Assembly: GCA_903840265.1 (NCBI GenBank)
Contig: CAIMFH010000005.1
Span: 1-39,934, forward strand
Source of the DNA: an uncultured Schlesneria sp.
GTDB lineage: Bacteria > Planctomycetota > Planctomycetia > Planctomycetales > Planctomycetaceae
Direction: 5' to 3'
Length of the DNA stretch: 39,934 nt
Made by a program: the position numbers and the translations under genes. Shown here in pieces: positions 8,921 through 17,634 of the stretch. Every line of letters begins with the position of its first letter. The stretch's first letter is position 1. A model generated the notes under the pieces. It was not told the origin of the DNA. It did not search any database and worked only from the letters and a program-made list of their open reading frames with translations.

Positions 8921-9817
8921 TTAAGGTTGAAACGCTTTTTTTGCGTCAAAATCAATGTCGTTCAGGCCGACATTCGTCCTGATTTTGGAGTAAGTATAGT
9001 CTTCCAGAGCAGGCGTATTCGTTTCGCCCGGCCGTGGAAACCCGAGCTGTTCGACTCGGACGGCGAGATGCGTCTGCTGATCGATCCATAGCCGAGTGAT
9101 ATGAAACTGAACCTTGTCGCGGGGCGTCGGGACAATCGACTCGTAGATCGTGCATGCTTCGCCAGCCGGCAATTTGGCGTCAGGCTCGACTCGTGTGCTG
9201 ACATCGGCATGCGCCCGGTCGGCTTCCCACTGAGTGATGACCAGATCGACCATTTTTTCCAGGCCGATCATCGTTACCGGATGGCGGTTATCGGCCATGG
9301 CCAGCGATCCCGTCGGCAGCAGCGGTTGAATCCCCAGAATCGATTTGTATCCTGCTTCCTGAACCAGCAGGTTGTTGCTGTTGCTGCCCTTCACGTAGAC
9401 AACTTGGCGTCCTGCGACGGCCTTCGGTTCAACAAACTTCAAATAGACGCTGAACGGTTCGACTCGCACTTTCAAGTTCATTTTTGTCGCGACGAGCTTA
9501 CGGCCAACTTGCTCGCGCTTGTCGAAAACGGCCGAGTAATCCTGGACGTCTTTCAACGCTTCACGCGCTTTGTAGGCCGCTTGCAACAATTCATCCAATG
9601 CATGCGGCGAAGCAGGGGTCGCTTCGTTAGGAAGCGAATCAACTTCCATTTTCGATTCGGGCGGATCGACGGTCGATATCACTGCGGCATCTGGATCAAC
9701 ATTCGCTGGCTTCGCAGGAAAAAATGCCTTCCGAAGTATGACTGCAGCAACACAAATCCCGATGACGACCAGGACTGCCGATCGCCATCGAATCTGTCTT
9801 CTTGTCACTGCAGCCAT
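8921..9817 (-). CDS. DUF1571 family exported/anchored protein
   Basis: 298 residues from ATG 9817, chosen because AAGGTG lies 6 bases before it; an in-frame GTG at 9826 is the alternative. A basic N-terminus (TRRQIRWR) and one hydrophobic helix (about 13-28) indicate a signal anchor. After a low-complexity linker the globular part begins near residue 75 with DVQDYSAVFDKREQVG-RKL, the typical opening of DUF1571 proteins, and continues with the V-x-F-S-V-Y-LKF segment. The fold resembles LolA/LppX-like lipoprotein carriers. The family is common in planctomycetes and without assigned function. It sits between tal and priA in one direction, with 27 bases to tal's stop. Confidence 0.85.
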   Translation of the reverse strand: MAAVTRRQIRWRSAVLVVIGICVAAVILRKAFFPAKPANVDPDAAVISTVDPPESKMEVDSLPNEATPASPHALDELLQAAYKAREALKDVQDYSAVFDKREQVGRKLVATKMNLKVRVEPFSVYLKFVEPKAVAGRQVVYVKGSNSNNLLVQEAGYKSILGIQPLLPTGSLAMADNRHPVTMIGLEKMVDLVITQWEADRAHADVSTRVEPDAKLPAGEACTIYESIVPTPRDKVQFHITRLWIDQQTHLAVRVEQLGFPRPGETNTPALEDYTYSKIRTNVGLNDIDFDAKKAFQP

Positions 9818-9844
9818 CAACAACACCTTAATAGGTCGAATGAA

Positions 9845-10894
9845 CTACTTGGCTGCTCGCTTCTTGGCGATTAGTTCCAGCAGAGCCTTGAGAGGATCTG
9901 CGAACTTCGCCAATCCCTCTTCCATCAGGACCGTTTCCAGCTTGTTGAAATCGACCTTCTGATCGATATCGGCAACGATCTCCGTCGGCGGCAGTCGATC
10001 AACCTTACGCGAGAAGACTTTTCCCGTCAGCTTTTGGATCGCTGCATTCGTCGCCGGCGGATTCGTCTGGATATCCGAGCCAGCGAGTGCATCCACGTAC
10101 TTGTCAGGCGAATCGCTCGGATCCTTCGTGCCCGTACTGGCAAAGATGAACTCCTGCTTCAGATTCAGGTTCTTGTCAGACCAGAACTGTCGGTTCTCTT
10201 GCCACAACCGCTGCGCATTGACGATACCAACCAGACCTTGCGCGCCGGCCGACAAGTCTGGCACATGTTTCTTCGTATAGACATCGATCCGGCTGACAAA
10301 GATGCTGTAGACTGACTTGAAGCCTTCCAGAGACGGCCGTCGCTTCGCACCGCGCCAGACTGCATCGCGGGCCGCAACGTATTGGCGTCGCGAGAACAAC
10401 AGCGTCACATTCAAAGTGATCCCGGCTGCGGCCAGTTCCTCAAGGGCACCCAGACCTGCTGGCGTCCCCGGAACTTTAATCATGCGGTTCGTGTGCCCCT
10501 TCGCCCATTTCTTCCCGAGTTCGATGTACCGAGCCACCTTTTCGTCATGCGACAGCGGACAATCTGCCGCTTCCAACAGCGGATCCAGTTCGAAACTGAC
10601 ATAGCCGTCGTCGCCTTTCGTGCTGCGATGAACTTCGGCGAAGACTTCCTGAGCCTGCTTCACCAGCCGATCGGTCATCTCCCAGGCGATATCCTCATCC
10701 GACAGTCCCTGCTTGGACAATTCCATAATCTGGTCGTCGAACCGACCGGTTTTCAGCAGATCGGAAATGATGATGGGGTTTGATGTGGCTCCGGTAGCTC
10801 CGAACTTGCGATTTTCGAGCACGAGATCAGGATCAATGCTATCGAGCCATAATTTCGTACCACAGCTCACCAGCGTTTCGAGTGGCGTCGGCAT
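9845..10894 (-). CDS. tal: Transaldolase
   Basis: 349 residues from ATG 10894, with GGAG 8 bases upstream; a TTG 21 bases earlier is less likely. Transaldolase moves a dihydroxyacetone unit between sedoheptulose-7-phosphate and glyceraldehyde-3-phosphate (EC 2.2.1.2) in the cytoplasmic pentose phosphate pathway. The Schiff-base Lys140 lies in RMIKVPGT, Asp18 in LWLDSID, and the N-P-I-I segment at 39-42 is in place. Length and the long loop after the second strand fit the larger bacterial type, related to tal of actinobacteria and cyanobacteria. The gene opens the minus-strand run tal-DUF1571-priA. Confidence 0.97.
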   Translation of the reverse strand: MPTPLETLVSCGTKLWLDSIDPDLVLENRKFGATGATSNPIIISDLLKTGRFDDQIMELSKQGLSDEDIAWEMTDRLVKQAQEVFAEVHRSTKGDDGYVSFELDPLLEAADCPLSHDEKVARYIELGKKWAKGHTNRMIKVPGTPAGLGALEELAAAGITLNVTLLFSRRQYVAARDAVWRGAKRRPSLEGFKSVYSIFVSRIDVYTKKHVPDLSAGAQGLVGIVNAQRLWQENRQFWSDKNLNLKQEFIFASTGTKDPSDSPDKYVDALAGSDIQTNPPATNAAIQKLTGKVFSRKVDRLPPTEIVADIDQKVDFNKLETVLMEEGLAKFADPLKALLELIAKKRAAK

Positions 10895-11210
10895 CGTGAG
10901 AACTCCGTCTTGCAAGGGTCACGTTATGGGTGCAGCGTTCAGTCTCCCCAACCACAATGGATCTGTCGAGGCTTCACGCCCGGCATTTCTCATCGAGTAG
11001 TCGGCGGCGATGGCTGACGGGATATTTTGACTTAAGTCACGCCATTCTTCGAGGATTCGGCGGCGACTTCAACCACCGCGAGGTGTGACCGGCACTCGGC
11101 CACCGATCGAAACCACCCTCCAGATCTCGAACAGGGTGCTGGGACCATTCACCAGTTTGGGTGCCGCTTTCGATTTCAAGACGGCACCCAGACATGGCTG
11201 TCACCTGAAG
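10895..11210. other. Intergenic gap of 316 bases between yheT-like gene and tal
   Basis: No supported gene lies here; short open frames lack ribosome sites and family resemblance. The part next to tal must hold its promoter, but no convincing -35/-10 pair was identified. The part next to the yheT-like stop holds the hairpin described separately. Confidence 0.6.
11158..11190 (-). terminator. Hairpin just downstream of the yheT-like gene
   Basis: TGGGTGCCG (11158-11166) pairs perfectly with CGGCACCCA (11182-11190). The inner CTT and AAG extend the stem across one bulged base. It lies 20 bases past the stop codon of the minus-strand yheT-like gene. There is no U-tract on either strand, so it may act as an RNA 3'-end protector or a non-canonical terminator. 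Confidence 0.4.
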
Positions 11211-12278
11211 TTACGCGGCTGCCAAAAGCTCTTGCGAATGACGCGACATGAGCTCAAGAATTCGCCAATCGAGCCAGAATTCGTCTGGATCTTGGCCACG
11301 ACGAGCAATATACCCCACATGTCCACCACCGGCTGCGACCGCCAACCGCACTTGTGGCGACCAACATTCAATAGAGCGAGTGAACATCTGCAGCGGCACC
11401 ATCGGATCGTCTTGTGACGTAATAACCGTCGTGGGGACTTGAATTCGCGGCATGAACTGCATGGCGCTACTGCGGTCGTAGTACTCACGACTTGTGGAAA
11501 AACCGCTCACAGGAGCGGTGTACCAATCATCAAACTCCATCAGACTCCGCGGCCGATTCCATTGTTCTGGCATCGGCGCATCGGGCCTCTGCGAACGACG
11601 CTGCAACAAATCGCTAAACAGCTTGCCGACGAAATGGCGGTCGTACCACCCCGTTAAGGTTCTCCGAAGGGCTCCCAAGCTATGCGACAGGTCGATCGGG
11701 GGATTGACCGCAATCGCCTGAAGTATTTCACAGGGAATGCGTTCCGGCGATTCGCCGAGATATTTCAGCAGGATATTGCCACTCAGCGAAACTCCCAGCA
11801 GACTCAAATAAGGTTCGCGGTGAATAGTTCTGTTGCGACGCAATGCGGTGGCATCGTGCGTCTCACACCAACAAACGATATTTTCGAGCACGCGAGCCAA
11901 ATCATCTGACCGACCAGCATGATATGGCAACCGGGCCAAGCCACGTCCGGCACCACACCCGCGCATATCCCAGCGGAAAACACGTGTTCCCTGCTGTGTC
12001 AATTTTGCCGCCAGCCGAACCAGCACCGGACTTTGATGACTGCCATTGAGCCCATGCATGAGCAGCGCGGCACGATCGCCGGGTTGCCATCCGGGGGGAC
12101 AGTCGTCATGCACGACGACGATATCACCATCATCAAATACGATTTGCCGGGGAATAGCCTGGTATTGATTCAACCGACCGAACCAACATCCGGCCGCCAG
12201 CGTCTGTCGATGAGCGCCGCTTAACCACCATGGGGGGAGGAAAGGGCTCAATTGCAGATATCGATCCGTCAACGCCAC
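11211..12278 (-). CDS. yheT: YheT-family alpha/beta hydrolase
   Basis: 355 residues from GTG 12278, with GGAG about 9 bases upstream. The N-terminal PPWWLSGAHRQTL segment is typical of the YheT/ABHD1-3 family, followed by LLMHGLNGS (oxyanion strand-turn) and nucleophile Ser164 in GVSLSGN. The acid lies in SQDDPMVPL and the His in GGGHVGY. The triad is therefore complete. Bacterial members are cytoplasmic esterases of unknown natural substrate; animal homologues act on lipids. It reads away from the ribosomal operon, so the 548-base gap upstream is a divergent promoter region. Confidence 0.9.
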   Translation of the reverse strand: MALTDRYLQLSPFLPPWWLSGAHRQTLAAGCWFGRLNQYQAIPRQIVFDDGDIVVVHDDCPPGWQPGDRAALLMHGLNGSHQSPVLVRLAAKLTQQGTRVFRWDMRGCGAGRGLARLPYHAGRSDDLARVLENIVCWCETHDATALRRNRTIHREPYLSLLGVSLSGNILLKYLGESPERIPCEILQAIAVNPPIDLSHSLGALRRTLTGWYDRHFVGKLFSDLLQRRSQRPDAPMPEQWNRPRSLMEFDDWYTAPVSGFSTSREYYDRSSAMQFMPRIQVPTTVITSQDDPMVPLQMFTRSIECWSPQVRLAVAAGGGHVGYIARRGQDPDEFWLDWRILELMSRHSQELLAAA

Positions 12279-12826
12279 TCCGAATCACTCCAACTCGTTA
12301 GATGACTGGTTGTTATTCAGTCCCGACAACAGCAGTCAAAATTATTTTAACCGAAATATCGCCAATACTTCCACAGATTACGACGAGCGAAGGGACAAAA
12401 GAACCACGTCCACCTCAAGACCACGTAACCCAGAAGCACATCGACGACGGACAATGGTCCAATCTTAATCCCATAAACTTCGGCAACACAGGCAATCTAC
12501 GCAGCTTAGCCTGCCACCACCCATATCCGACACCGACTACCCCCAAACTGCATCAGGTTAATTCTCGCACCCGATACGAGATTTTGGGCGTTTATTACAA
12601 GATCAAAATGTCACTGTAACCATTGCGACCATGTGGTTTTCAAAGTTTCCGAGGCACGCATCCAAGCCCCTCAATGCCTACGGAGCAGAATGTCTAAAAG
12701 CAAGCAGAATTTTGGAGTTAAACTGCGACCTGATCGTTGACATTCAATTCCTCTGCCAATACCATCTCTGATTCCCCATTTTGGGGTGCCGGTAGTCTTT
12801 GTAGTTGTTTCGAGAGGATTCTGGGC
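12279..12826. other. Divergent promoter region between yheT-like gene and rpsJ
   Basis: 548 bases without a supported gene. A 105-codon open frame (12302-12619, plus) has no ribosome site and an unremarkable His/Pro/Thr-rich product, so I do not call it. The rpsJ promoter lies at 12737-12765. An imperfect hairpin followed by TTTT at about 12560-12584 was noted but is weak. The tuf, fusA, rpsG and rpsL genes that often precede rpsJ are not here. Confidence 0.6.
12737..12765 (+). promoter_or_regulatory. Sigma-70-type promoter of the S10-spc-alpha cluster
   Basis: A perfect -35 box TTGACA (12737-12742) is followed after exactly 17 bases by TACCAT (12760-12765), which matches the -10 consensus at the key T, A and final T. 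The predicted start point near 12772 leaves a leader of about 55 bases before the rpsJ GTG. The leader is too short for a large L4-type attenuator like that of E. coli. Confidence 0.6.
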
Positions 12827-13153
12827 GTGTCAGGACCAAGACAAGAAAAGATTCGCATTCGCATGGAATCGTACGACCATTCGGTCCTCGATCAATCGGC
12901 AGCAGAAATCGTCGACACGGCAAAGCGAACTGGCGCGATTGTGCATGGCCCAGTGCCACTCCCAACTCGCATCGAACGATACACTGTTCTCCGCAGCCCG
13001 CACATCGACAAGAAGTCACGCGAACAATTCGAGATTCGCACACACAAGCGACTGGTCGACATCATTCAGCCGACCGGCAAGACTATCGACGCACTGAACA
13101 AGCTGTCGCTGCCAGCCGGCGTCGACGTCAAGATCCGTGCGTCCGTCAACTAA
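12827..13153 (+). CDS. rpsJ: 30S ribosomal protein S10
   Basis: 108 residues. The start is GTG 12827, with GAGAGGA 8 bases upstream; the frame is open further upstream, but that part does not resemble S10 and overlaps the promoter. The core [17 protein letters not shown] and the [14 protein letters not shown] segment are canonical for S10, a 30S head protein that also acts as NusE in antitermination. It is the first gene of the cluster, 53 bases before rplC. Confidence 0.97.
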   Translation: MSGPRQEKIRIRMESYDHSVLDQSAAEIVDTAKRTGAIVHGPVPLPTRIERYTVLRSPHIDKKSREQFEIRTHKRLVDIIQPTGKTIDALNKLSLPAGVDVKIRASVN

Positions 13154-13206
13154 CGTTGCTAGTCGCGTTTCACTGAAATTTAGTTCTGTTGGGTAGGGTG
13201 TCAGTC

Positions 13207-13866
13207 ATGTCTCGTGGGTTGCTCGGCCGTAAAGTCGGCATGACGCAGGTGTTTGATAGTCGCGGCGCGATTGTGCCAGTGACGGTCGTCGCCGCGGGTC
13301 CTTGCGTTGTGTTGCGTTTGCGAACCATGGAACGCGATGGTTACAACGCAGCTCAGTTAGGCTTTGAAGACAAGCCTCGTCGACTGTCATGCCGAGCAGA
13401 GCGAGGCACCGTCGCCGTGCTGGACGCCGCTCGTCCAGGCAAGGTCGAGAAGCCAAATTGTGAACCAAAGCGGTTCATTCGCGAGTTTCGCGATGCTCCC
13501 GAGTATACCGTTGGCCAGGTGCTGACTGTATCCGACTTGGCCGAGTGTCCGAAGGTAGACGTTATTGGTGTTTCTAAGGGACGTGGCTTTGCCGGTGTGA
13601 TGAAGCGACATCACTTTAGTGGTGTGTGCGCAAGCCACGGCGTGAAGAAGGTGCATCGTTCTGGTGGTTCCACCGGACAAAGTACCGACCCCGGCAAGGT
13701 GTTCAAGGGAACCAAAATGCCTGGTCGGATGGGTGGTGTGCGAGTCACAGTGCGCGGGTTGCGACTCTGGCAAGCCGACGCGGATGCTGGATTGCTGCTG
13801 CTGAAGGGGGCCATTCCTGGCTACTCTGGCGGTTATGTCGTCGTTCGCGAGACCAACTGCTATTGA
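13207..13866 (+). CDS. rplC: 50S ribosomal protein L3
   Basis: 219 residues from ATG 13207 (TAGGGTG precedes it); a TTG at 13189 would add six residues. GLLGRKVGMTQVF at the N-terminus and HRSGGSTGQSTDPGKVFKG in the loop that reaches towards the peptidyl-transferase centre are family signatures. The Gln in that loop corresponds to the residue methylated by PrmB in E. coli. L3 nucleates 50S assembly. Followed 58 bases later by rplD. Confidence 0.98.
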   Translation: MSRGLLGRKVGMTQVFDSRGAIVPVTVVAAGPCVVLRLRTMERDGYNAAQLGFEDKPRRLSCRAERGTVAVLDAARPGKVEKPNCEPKRFIREFRDAPEYTVGQVLTVSDLAECPKVDVIGVSKGRGFAGVMKRHHFSGVCASHGVKKVHRSGGSTGQSTDPGKVFKGTKMPGRMGGVRVTVRGLRLWQADADAGLLLLKGAIPGYSGGYVVVRETNCY

Positions 13867-13924
13867 TAGCAGTGTCGCGTGCGATGTTCTTCTGATGTCG
13901 AATGACAACACATTGGTGATTTGA

Positions 13925-14566
13925 ATGGCTTCATTTCCAATTTACGACCAATCAGGTGCGCCCACAGGCCAAAGCTGTGAGTTGAATCCTGATGACTTTG
14001 CGAAGGTGATCTCGGATCGCCTGCTGCACGAGGCCGTCGTTATGTACGGCTCAAACCAGCGACTCGGAACATCGAAAACAAAGTCCCGCGCCGAAGTGAT
14101 CGGTAGCGGAAAGAAGATGTACAAGCAAAAGGGCACCGGCAACGCCCGTATGGGTAACAAGCGGACACCAGTTCGCCGCGGTGGTGGCCACTGCTTCGCC
14201 AAGCGACCAAAAGACTGGAGCTACCGCCTGCCTCGCAAAGCATTGCGACGAGCAACCGCGATGGCATTCGCCAGCAAGGTTCGTGACGGTGAGCTGCTTG
14301 TCCTCAACTCCTTGGCGATCACGGAGCCAAAAACCGGACCAATCGCCAAGATGCTGAACAAGATTGGTGTTGGCGAAGCGAGCTGCGTTATCGGCATCGC
14401 GGAACCAAACCCGATCGTCTGGAAGTCTTGCCGAAACATCGAGCGTTGTTCTTTGGTCCCAGCTACCGAATGGAATGCGGGAACTCTGCTTCGCAATCGA
14501 TACCTGGTCGTGACCGTCGATGCGATTGAACGCTTTAAGAAACGATTTGATCAGCCGACCGCCTGA
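13925..14566 (+). CDS. rplD: 50S ribosomal protein L4
   Basis: 213 residues. It has the globular L4 domain and the long basic exit-tunnel loop (about 44-90) with GSGKKMYKQKGTGNAR, where most bacteria have G-x-G-x-K-P-W/x-x-Q-K-G-T-G-x-A-R; the Pro-Trp is here Met-Tyr. L4 lines the exit tunnel with L22. In E. coli it represses its own operon by attenuation, but no comparable long leader is present before rpsJ here. Confidence 0.97.
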   Translation: MASFPIYDQSGAPTGQSCELNPDDFAKVISDRLLHEAVVMYGSNQRLGTSKTKSRAEVIGSGKKMYKQKGTGNARMGNKRTPVRRGGGHCFAKRPKDWSYRLPRKALRRATAMAFASKVRDGELLVLNSLAITEPKTGPIAKMLNKIGVGEASCVIGIAEPNPIVWKSCRNIERCSLVPATEWNAGTLLRNRYLVVTVDAIERFKKRFDQPTA

Positions 14567-14600
14567 ATAGAGTCCAGCGAGAATTGAGAAGAGGTTAGAG

Positions 14601-14903
14601 ATGGCTGTGGAAACAGGAATTGTGTTGCGGGGTCATCAGGTCTTGCGACGCCCGATTATCACCGAAAAGACAATGCATCTATCGGAGCGACGGAACACAT
14701 TCGTCTTTCTGGTTGACAACTCGGCGACCAAGACAAGCGTAAAGGCTGCCGTGGAAGAGCATTGGTCGGTTCGAGTGACCGGCGTGCGCATCCAGAATCG
14801 CGTGGGTAAGACACGTCGATTCAAGGCTCTGCTCGGAGAAACAGGCGCGTCAAAGCGAGCTCTCGTGACTCTTCACGAAGATGATCGTATCGCCCTGTTC
14901 TAA
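14601..14903 (+). CDS. rplW: 50S ribosomal protein L23
   Basis: 100 residues from ATG 14601 with AAGAGG six bases upstream. RRPIITEKTM and the later V-x-V-R-I-Q-N-R-V-G-K-T-R-R-F loop are typical. L23 sits at the tunnel exit and docks trigger factor, SRP and the translocon. Positioned between rplD and rplB as in the standard S10 operon. Confidence 0.97.
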   Translation: MAVETGIVLRGHQVLRRPIITEKTMHLSERRNTFVFLVDNSATKTSVKAAVEEHWSVRVTGVRIQNRVGKTRRFKALLGETGASKRALVTLHEDDRIALF

Positions 14904-14951
14904 GAAAATTGGATTTCGCCAGAGTCGGTTGATTGTAGATTAGGATTCGCC

Positions 14952-15809
14952 ATGGGCATTAGAACATACAAACCAACAAGCGCCGGTCGCCGCGGCGGGA
15001 TGGTTAGCGATTTTGCGGACATTACCGACAAGAAGAAGCGTCCAGAGAAGACTCTGGTTTCGCGCTTCAAGCGTCGCGGTGGCCGCAACTTCCAGGGTAA
15101 GATCACCTGTCGTCACCGCGGTGGTGGGCAGCGAGTTCTCTATCGTCAGATCGATTTCCGACGAAGCAAGGACGGCATCACCGGACTTGTCACGCATATC
15201 GAATACGATCCAAATCGTACTTGCCGAATCGCTCTGGTCCAGTACGAAGATGGCGAAAAGACCTACATCCTGGCTCCGGAAGGCTTGGCGGCCGGAGCCA
15301 AAATCGGCAGCGGAACAGCAGTCGAACCGCTGCTCGGCAACTGTATGCCCATGCGATTGATTCCAGTCGGCACCTCGATTCACAATATCGAGCTGCAACC
15401 TGGCCGCGGCGGACAACTCTGCCGTAGTGCCGGTGTCTACGCCGTGATGAACGCCAGCGAAGGCAATTGGGCTCAAATTACTCTGCCATCTGGTGAAGTT
15501 CGTCGAGTTCCTGCCGAGTGCCGTGCAACTATCGGTGTACTTGGTTATTCTGAGCACTCGATGATCGTGATCGGCAAAGCCGGCCGCGTTCGTCGCAAGG
15601 GGATTCGGCCTTACGTTCGCGGTTCCGCAATGAACCCGATCTCGCACCCGATGGGTGGTGGTGAAGGCCGTCGTTCGGGCGGTCGGCATCCCGTCAGCCC
15701 AACCGGTAAGCTGGCTAAGGGCGGCCGCACTCGAAATCCACGTCGTCCAACGCGAAACGCGATTATTCGCCGCCGCAAGTCACGACGTTATGGTCAGGTG
15801 TCACTGTAA
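14952..15809 (+). CDS. rplB: 50S ribosomal protein L2
   Basis: 285 residues, slightly longer than the usual 273-277; ATG 14952 has TAGGA 6 bases upstream. It has the OB-fold and SH3-like domains and the C-terminal extension that approaches the peptidyl-transferase centre. In that extension the usual MNPVDHPHGGGEGR reads MNPISHPMGGGEGR (227-240): His232, the counterpart of E. coli His229, is kept, while the neighbouring Asp and second His are Ser231 and Met234. The following Trp of the usual T-P-W-G is replaced (SPTG). These look like lineage changes in an otherwise intact protein. Confidence 0.98.
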   Translation: MGIRTYKPTSAGRRGGMVSDFADITDKKKRPEKTLVSRFKRRGGRNFQGKITCRHRGGGQRVLYRQIDFRRSKDGITGLVTHIEYDPNRTCRIALVQYEDGEKTYILAPEGLAAGAKIGSGTAVEPLLGNCMPMRLIPVGTSIHNIELQPGRGGQLCRSAGVYAVMNASEGNWAQITLPSGEVRRVPAECRATIGVLGYSEHSMIVIGKAGRVRRKGIRPYVRGSAMNPISHPMGGGEGRRSGGRHPVSPTGKLAKGGRTRNPRRPTRNAIIRRRKSRRYGQVSL

Positions 15810-15865
15810 TATTGAATTCCGTTTAGTCGTTTTTGAAGGGGCCGAGAGGCCCGAGGCGAATCACC

Positions 15866-16132
15866 ATGGGGCGAAGTCTTAAGAAGGGGCCGTATGTCGA
15901 CGCGAAGTTGATCGCGAAGGCAGCTGCCATGCAAGGACGCAAGAAAGAACCGATCAAGACGTGGGCTCGCCGGTCGACGATTTCGCCGGAATTCATCGGG
16001 CATACGTTCATGGTTCACAATGGTAAAATCTTCGTCAGCGTGTATGTCACCGAAGAAATGGTTGGACATAAGCTGGGCGAGTTTTCGTTGACCCGTACGT
16101 TCCGGGGTCACGGGAACAAAGGCAATAAGTAG
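15866..16132 (+). CDS. rpsS: 30S ribosomal protein S19
   Basis: 88 residues from ATG 15866, chosen because [12 protein letters not shown] is the canonical S19 N-terminus; an upstream in-frame start at 15833 would add 11 residues of poor fit. [15 protein letters not shown] and [13 protein letters not shown] are family signatures. S19 contacts 16S rRNA in the head and the A-site finger bridge. Confidence 0.97.
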   Translation: MGRSLKKGPYVDAKLIAKAAAMQGRKKEPIKTWARRSTISPEFIGHTFMVHNGKIFVSVYVTEEMVGHKLGEFSLTRTFRGHGNKGNK

Positions 16133-16160
16133 GCGAATCGCCTTTTTTGAGAGCATGGTC

Positions 16161-16502
16161 ATGGACTACCGAGCGACAATTCGTTATGCCCGTATCTCGC
16201 CGATGAAGGTACGGCATTTGGCAAACCTTGTGCGGGGTCGTTCTGCACGTGAAGGTTTGGAAACCTTGCGGTATCTGCCGCATCGCGGAGCCCGAATGCT
16301 GGAGAAGGCGCTGAAAAGTGCCATCGCCAACGCGGAAGAAGCGGGTGTGCGGAACGCGGATGCCTTGGTTGTTCGTACAGCCGGTGTCGACAGCGGACCT
16401 ACCTTGAAGCGAATCCAGCCGCATGCGCGTGGGATGGGCTTCATGATCAAGAAGCGTATGTCGCACATCAGTGTGTCGGTCAGTCTGCCCGAGCAGAAGT
16501 AG
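16161..16502 (+). CDS. rplV: 50S ribosomal protein L22
   Basis: 113 residues. GAGAG at 16149-16153 is correctly spaced (7 bases) for ATG 16161; the ATG at 16155 is only one base away from it. ISPMKVRHLANLVRG and the tunnel-lining hairpin A-R-G-M-G-F-M-I-K-K-R-M-S-H-I are canonical. L22 lines the exit tunnel opposite L4, where macrolide resistance mutations occur. Confidence 0.96.
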   Translation: MDYRATIRYARISPMKVRHLANLVRGRSAREGLETLRYLPHRGARMLEKALKSAIANAEEAGVRNADALVVRTAGVDSGPTLKRIQPHARGMGFMIKKRMSHISVSVSLPEQK

Positions 16503-16539
16503 TCGAACAGAATCTGGTTAGTTGGAAGGATACAGTTCC

Positions 16540-17238
16540 ATGGGTCAAAAAGTTCGACCGACGGGATTTCGAGTTGGGATCGTCGAAGACTGGCGAAGCC
16601 GCTGGTATGCTTCGCGCTCCGAATTCGGCGATCTCCTGATCGAAGACCATAAGCTGCGCACGTTCATCAAAAAGAAATACGAGTTCGCCGCGATTCCTCG
16701 CGTTGAAATCGAACGAACACGCGATCAGGTCGTGGTGCACCTGCACACGGCTCGTCCGGGGATCATCATTGGCCGTAAAGGCCAGGAAGTTGATCGCCTG
16801 AAGGCAGAACTTGAAGATCTAACCGGTCGCCGAATGGACCTGAAGATCGTCGAGATTTCTCAGCCGCTCAAATCAGCAGTACTGGTTGCAGAGGACATTG
16901 CCCAGCAGTTGGCTAAGCGAGGTAGCTTCCGCCGAGTGGTGAAGCGTTCTCTCGATCAGGTGATGGAGACGGGTGTCGACGGGATGAAGCTAGAGCTTTC
17001 CGGCCGCCTGGGTGGCGCGGAAATGTCCCGAACCGAAAAGGCCAGTCGGGGATCGATCCCGCTGTCCACGATTCGCAAACACATCGACTATGGGTTTGCA
17101 ATAGCGAAGACAACGATGGGTGTCATCGGGGTCAAAGTTTGGATTAACCTCGGCGAATACGAGCAGGAGCAGAACGATGGCACTCATGCCCAAGCGGGTA
17201 AAGCACCGCAAAGAGCAAAGAGGGCGCGTAAAAGGTAA
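16540..17238 (+). CDS. rpsC: 30S ribosomal protein S3
   Basis: 232 residues from ATG 16540 with AAGGA 9 bases upstream; MGQKVRPTGFR is the usual start. It has the KH domain with GIIIGRKGQEVDRL and the C-terminal domain with GRLGGAEMSRTE, which with S4 and S5 forms the mRNA entry channel and its unwinding site. The last 20 codons, encoding a tail rich in Arg, Lys and Ala, overlap the first 62 bases of rplP in another frame. Confidence 0.97.
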   Translation: MGQKVRPTGFRVGIVEDWRSRWYASRSEFGDLLIEDHKLRTFIKKKYEFAAIPRVEIERTRDQVVVHLHTARPGIIIGRKGQEVDRLKAELEDLTGRRMDLKIVEISQPLKSAVLVAEDIAQQLAKRGSFRRVVKRSLDQVMETGVDGMKLELSGRLGGAEMSRTEKASRGSIPLSTIRKHIDYGFAIAKTTMGVIGVKVWINLGEYEQEQNDGTHAQAGKAPQRAKRARKR

Positions 17239-17590
17239 TGCCAGCCGCGGCATCACGGTTGCGTTTGGTGACTGGGGCTTGCAAGCTGTGGAAGCCGGTC
17301 GGATTCGCGGAAACACAATCGAAGCCTGCCGAGTGGCGGTATCGCAGTACGTCCGTGGTGAAGGCAAGCTTTACATTCGCATTTTCCCGAACAAACCCAT
17401 GACCGCGCGTCCTTTGGAAACGCGAATGGGTACCGGGAAGGGTGAGCCCGATCACTGGGTGGCCGTGATTCGTCCAGGTAAGGTATTGTTTGAACTGGCT
17501 GGTGTTAGCGAAGCGGCGGCACGTGAGTGCTTTGCCCGCGTTGCTTACAAACTGCCGGTCCGCGTTCGTCTGGTCGGTCGGACTCATTAG
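17177..17590 (+). CDS. rplP: 50S ribosomal protein L16
   Basis: 137 residues from ATG 17177 with GGAG seven bases upstream; MALMPKRVKHRKEQRG matches the conserved L16 N-terminus, so the start lies inside rpsC. GDWGLQAVEAGRIRGN-TIEA and the R-M-G-T-G-K-G-E-P-D-H-W loop near the A-site tRNA are canonical. The 62-base overlap with rpsC suggests translational coupling. Confidence 0.97.
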   Translation: MALMPKRVKHRKEQRGRVKGNASRGITVAFGDWGLQAVEAGRIRGNTIEACRVAVSQYVRGEGKLYIRIFPNKPMTARPLETRMGTGKGEPDHWVAVIRPGKVLFELAGVSEAAARECFARVAYKLPVRVRLVGRTH

Positions 17591-17634
17591 TCGGCGAGCT
17601 GGCTCCCTGGGCCGCACGTAAGTAGGGTAGGGTC

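Noticed and set aside
9101-9874. Long plus-strand open frame opposite the DUF1571 gene and the tal 3' end
   Set aside because: Antisense shadow of well supported genes; the product is rich in Arg, His and Cys without recognisable domain.
12560-12584. Imperfect hairpin plus TTTT in the rpsJ upstream gap as a terminator
   Set aside because: No gene precedes it on the plus strand and the stem contains a mismatch.
12302-12619. 105-codon plus-strand open frame in the rpsJ upstream gap
   Set aside because: No ribosome site, unremarkable composition and no family resemblance; it lies in a divergent promoter region.
14940-15689. 249-codon minus-strand open frame across rplB
   Set aside because: Shadow of rplB, which is certain; no ribosome site and no homologous look.
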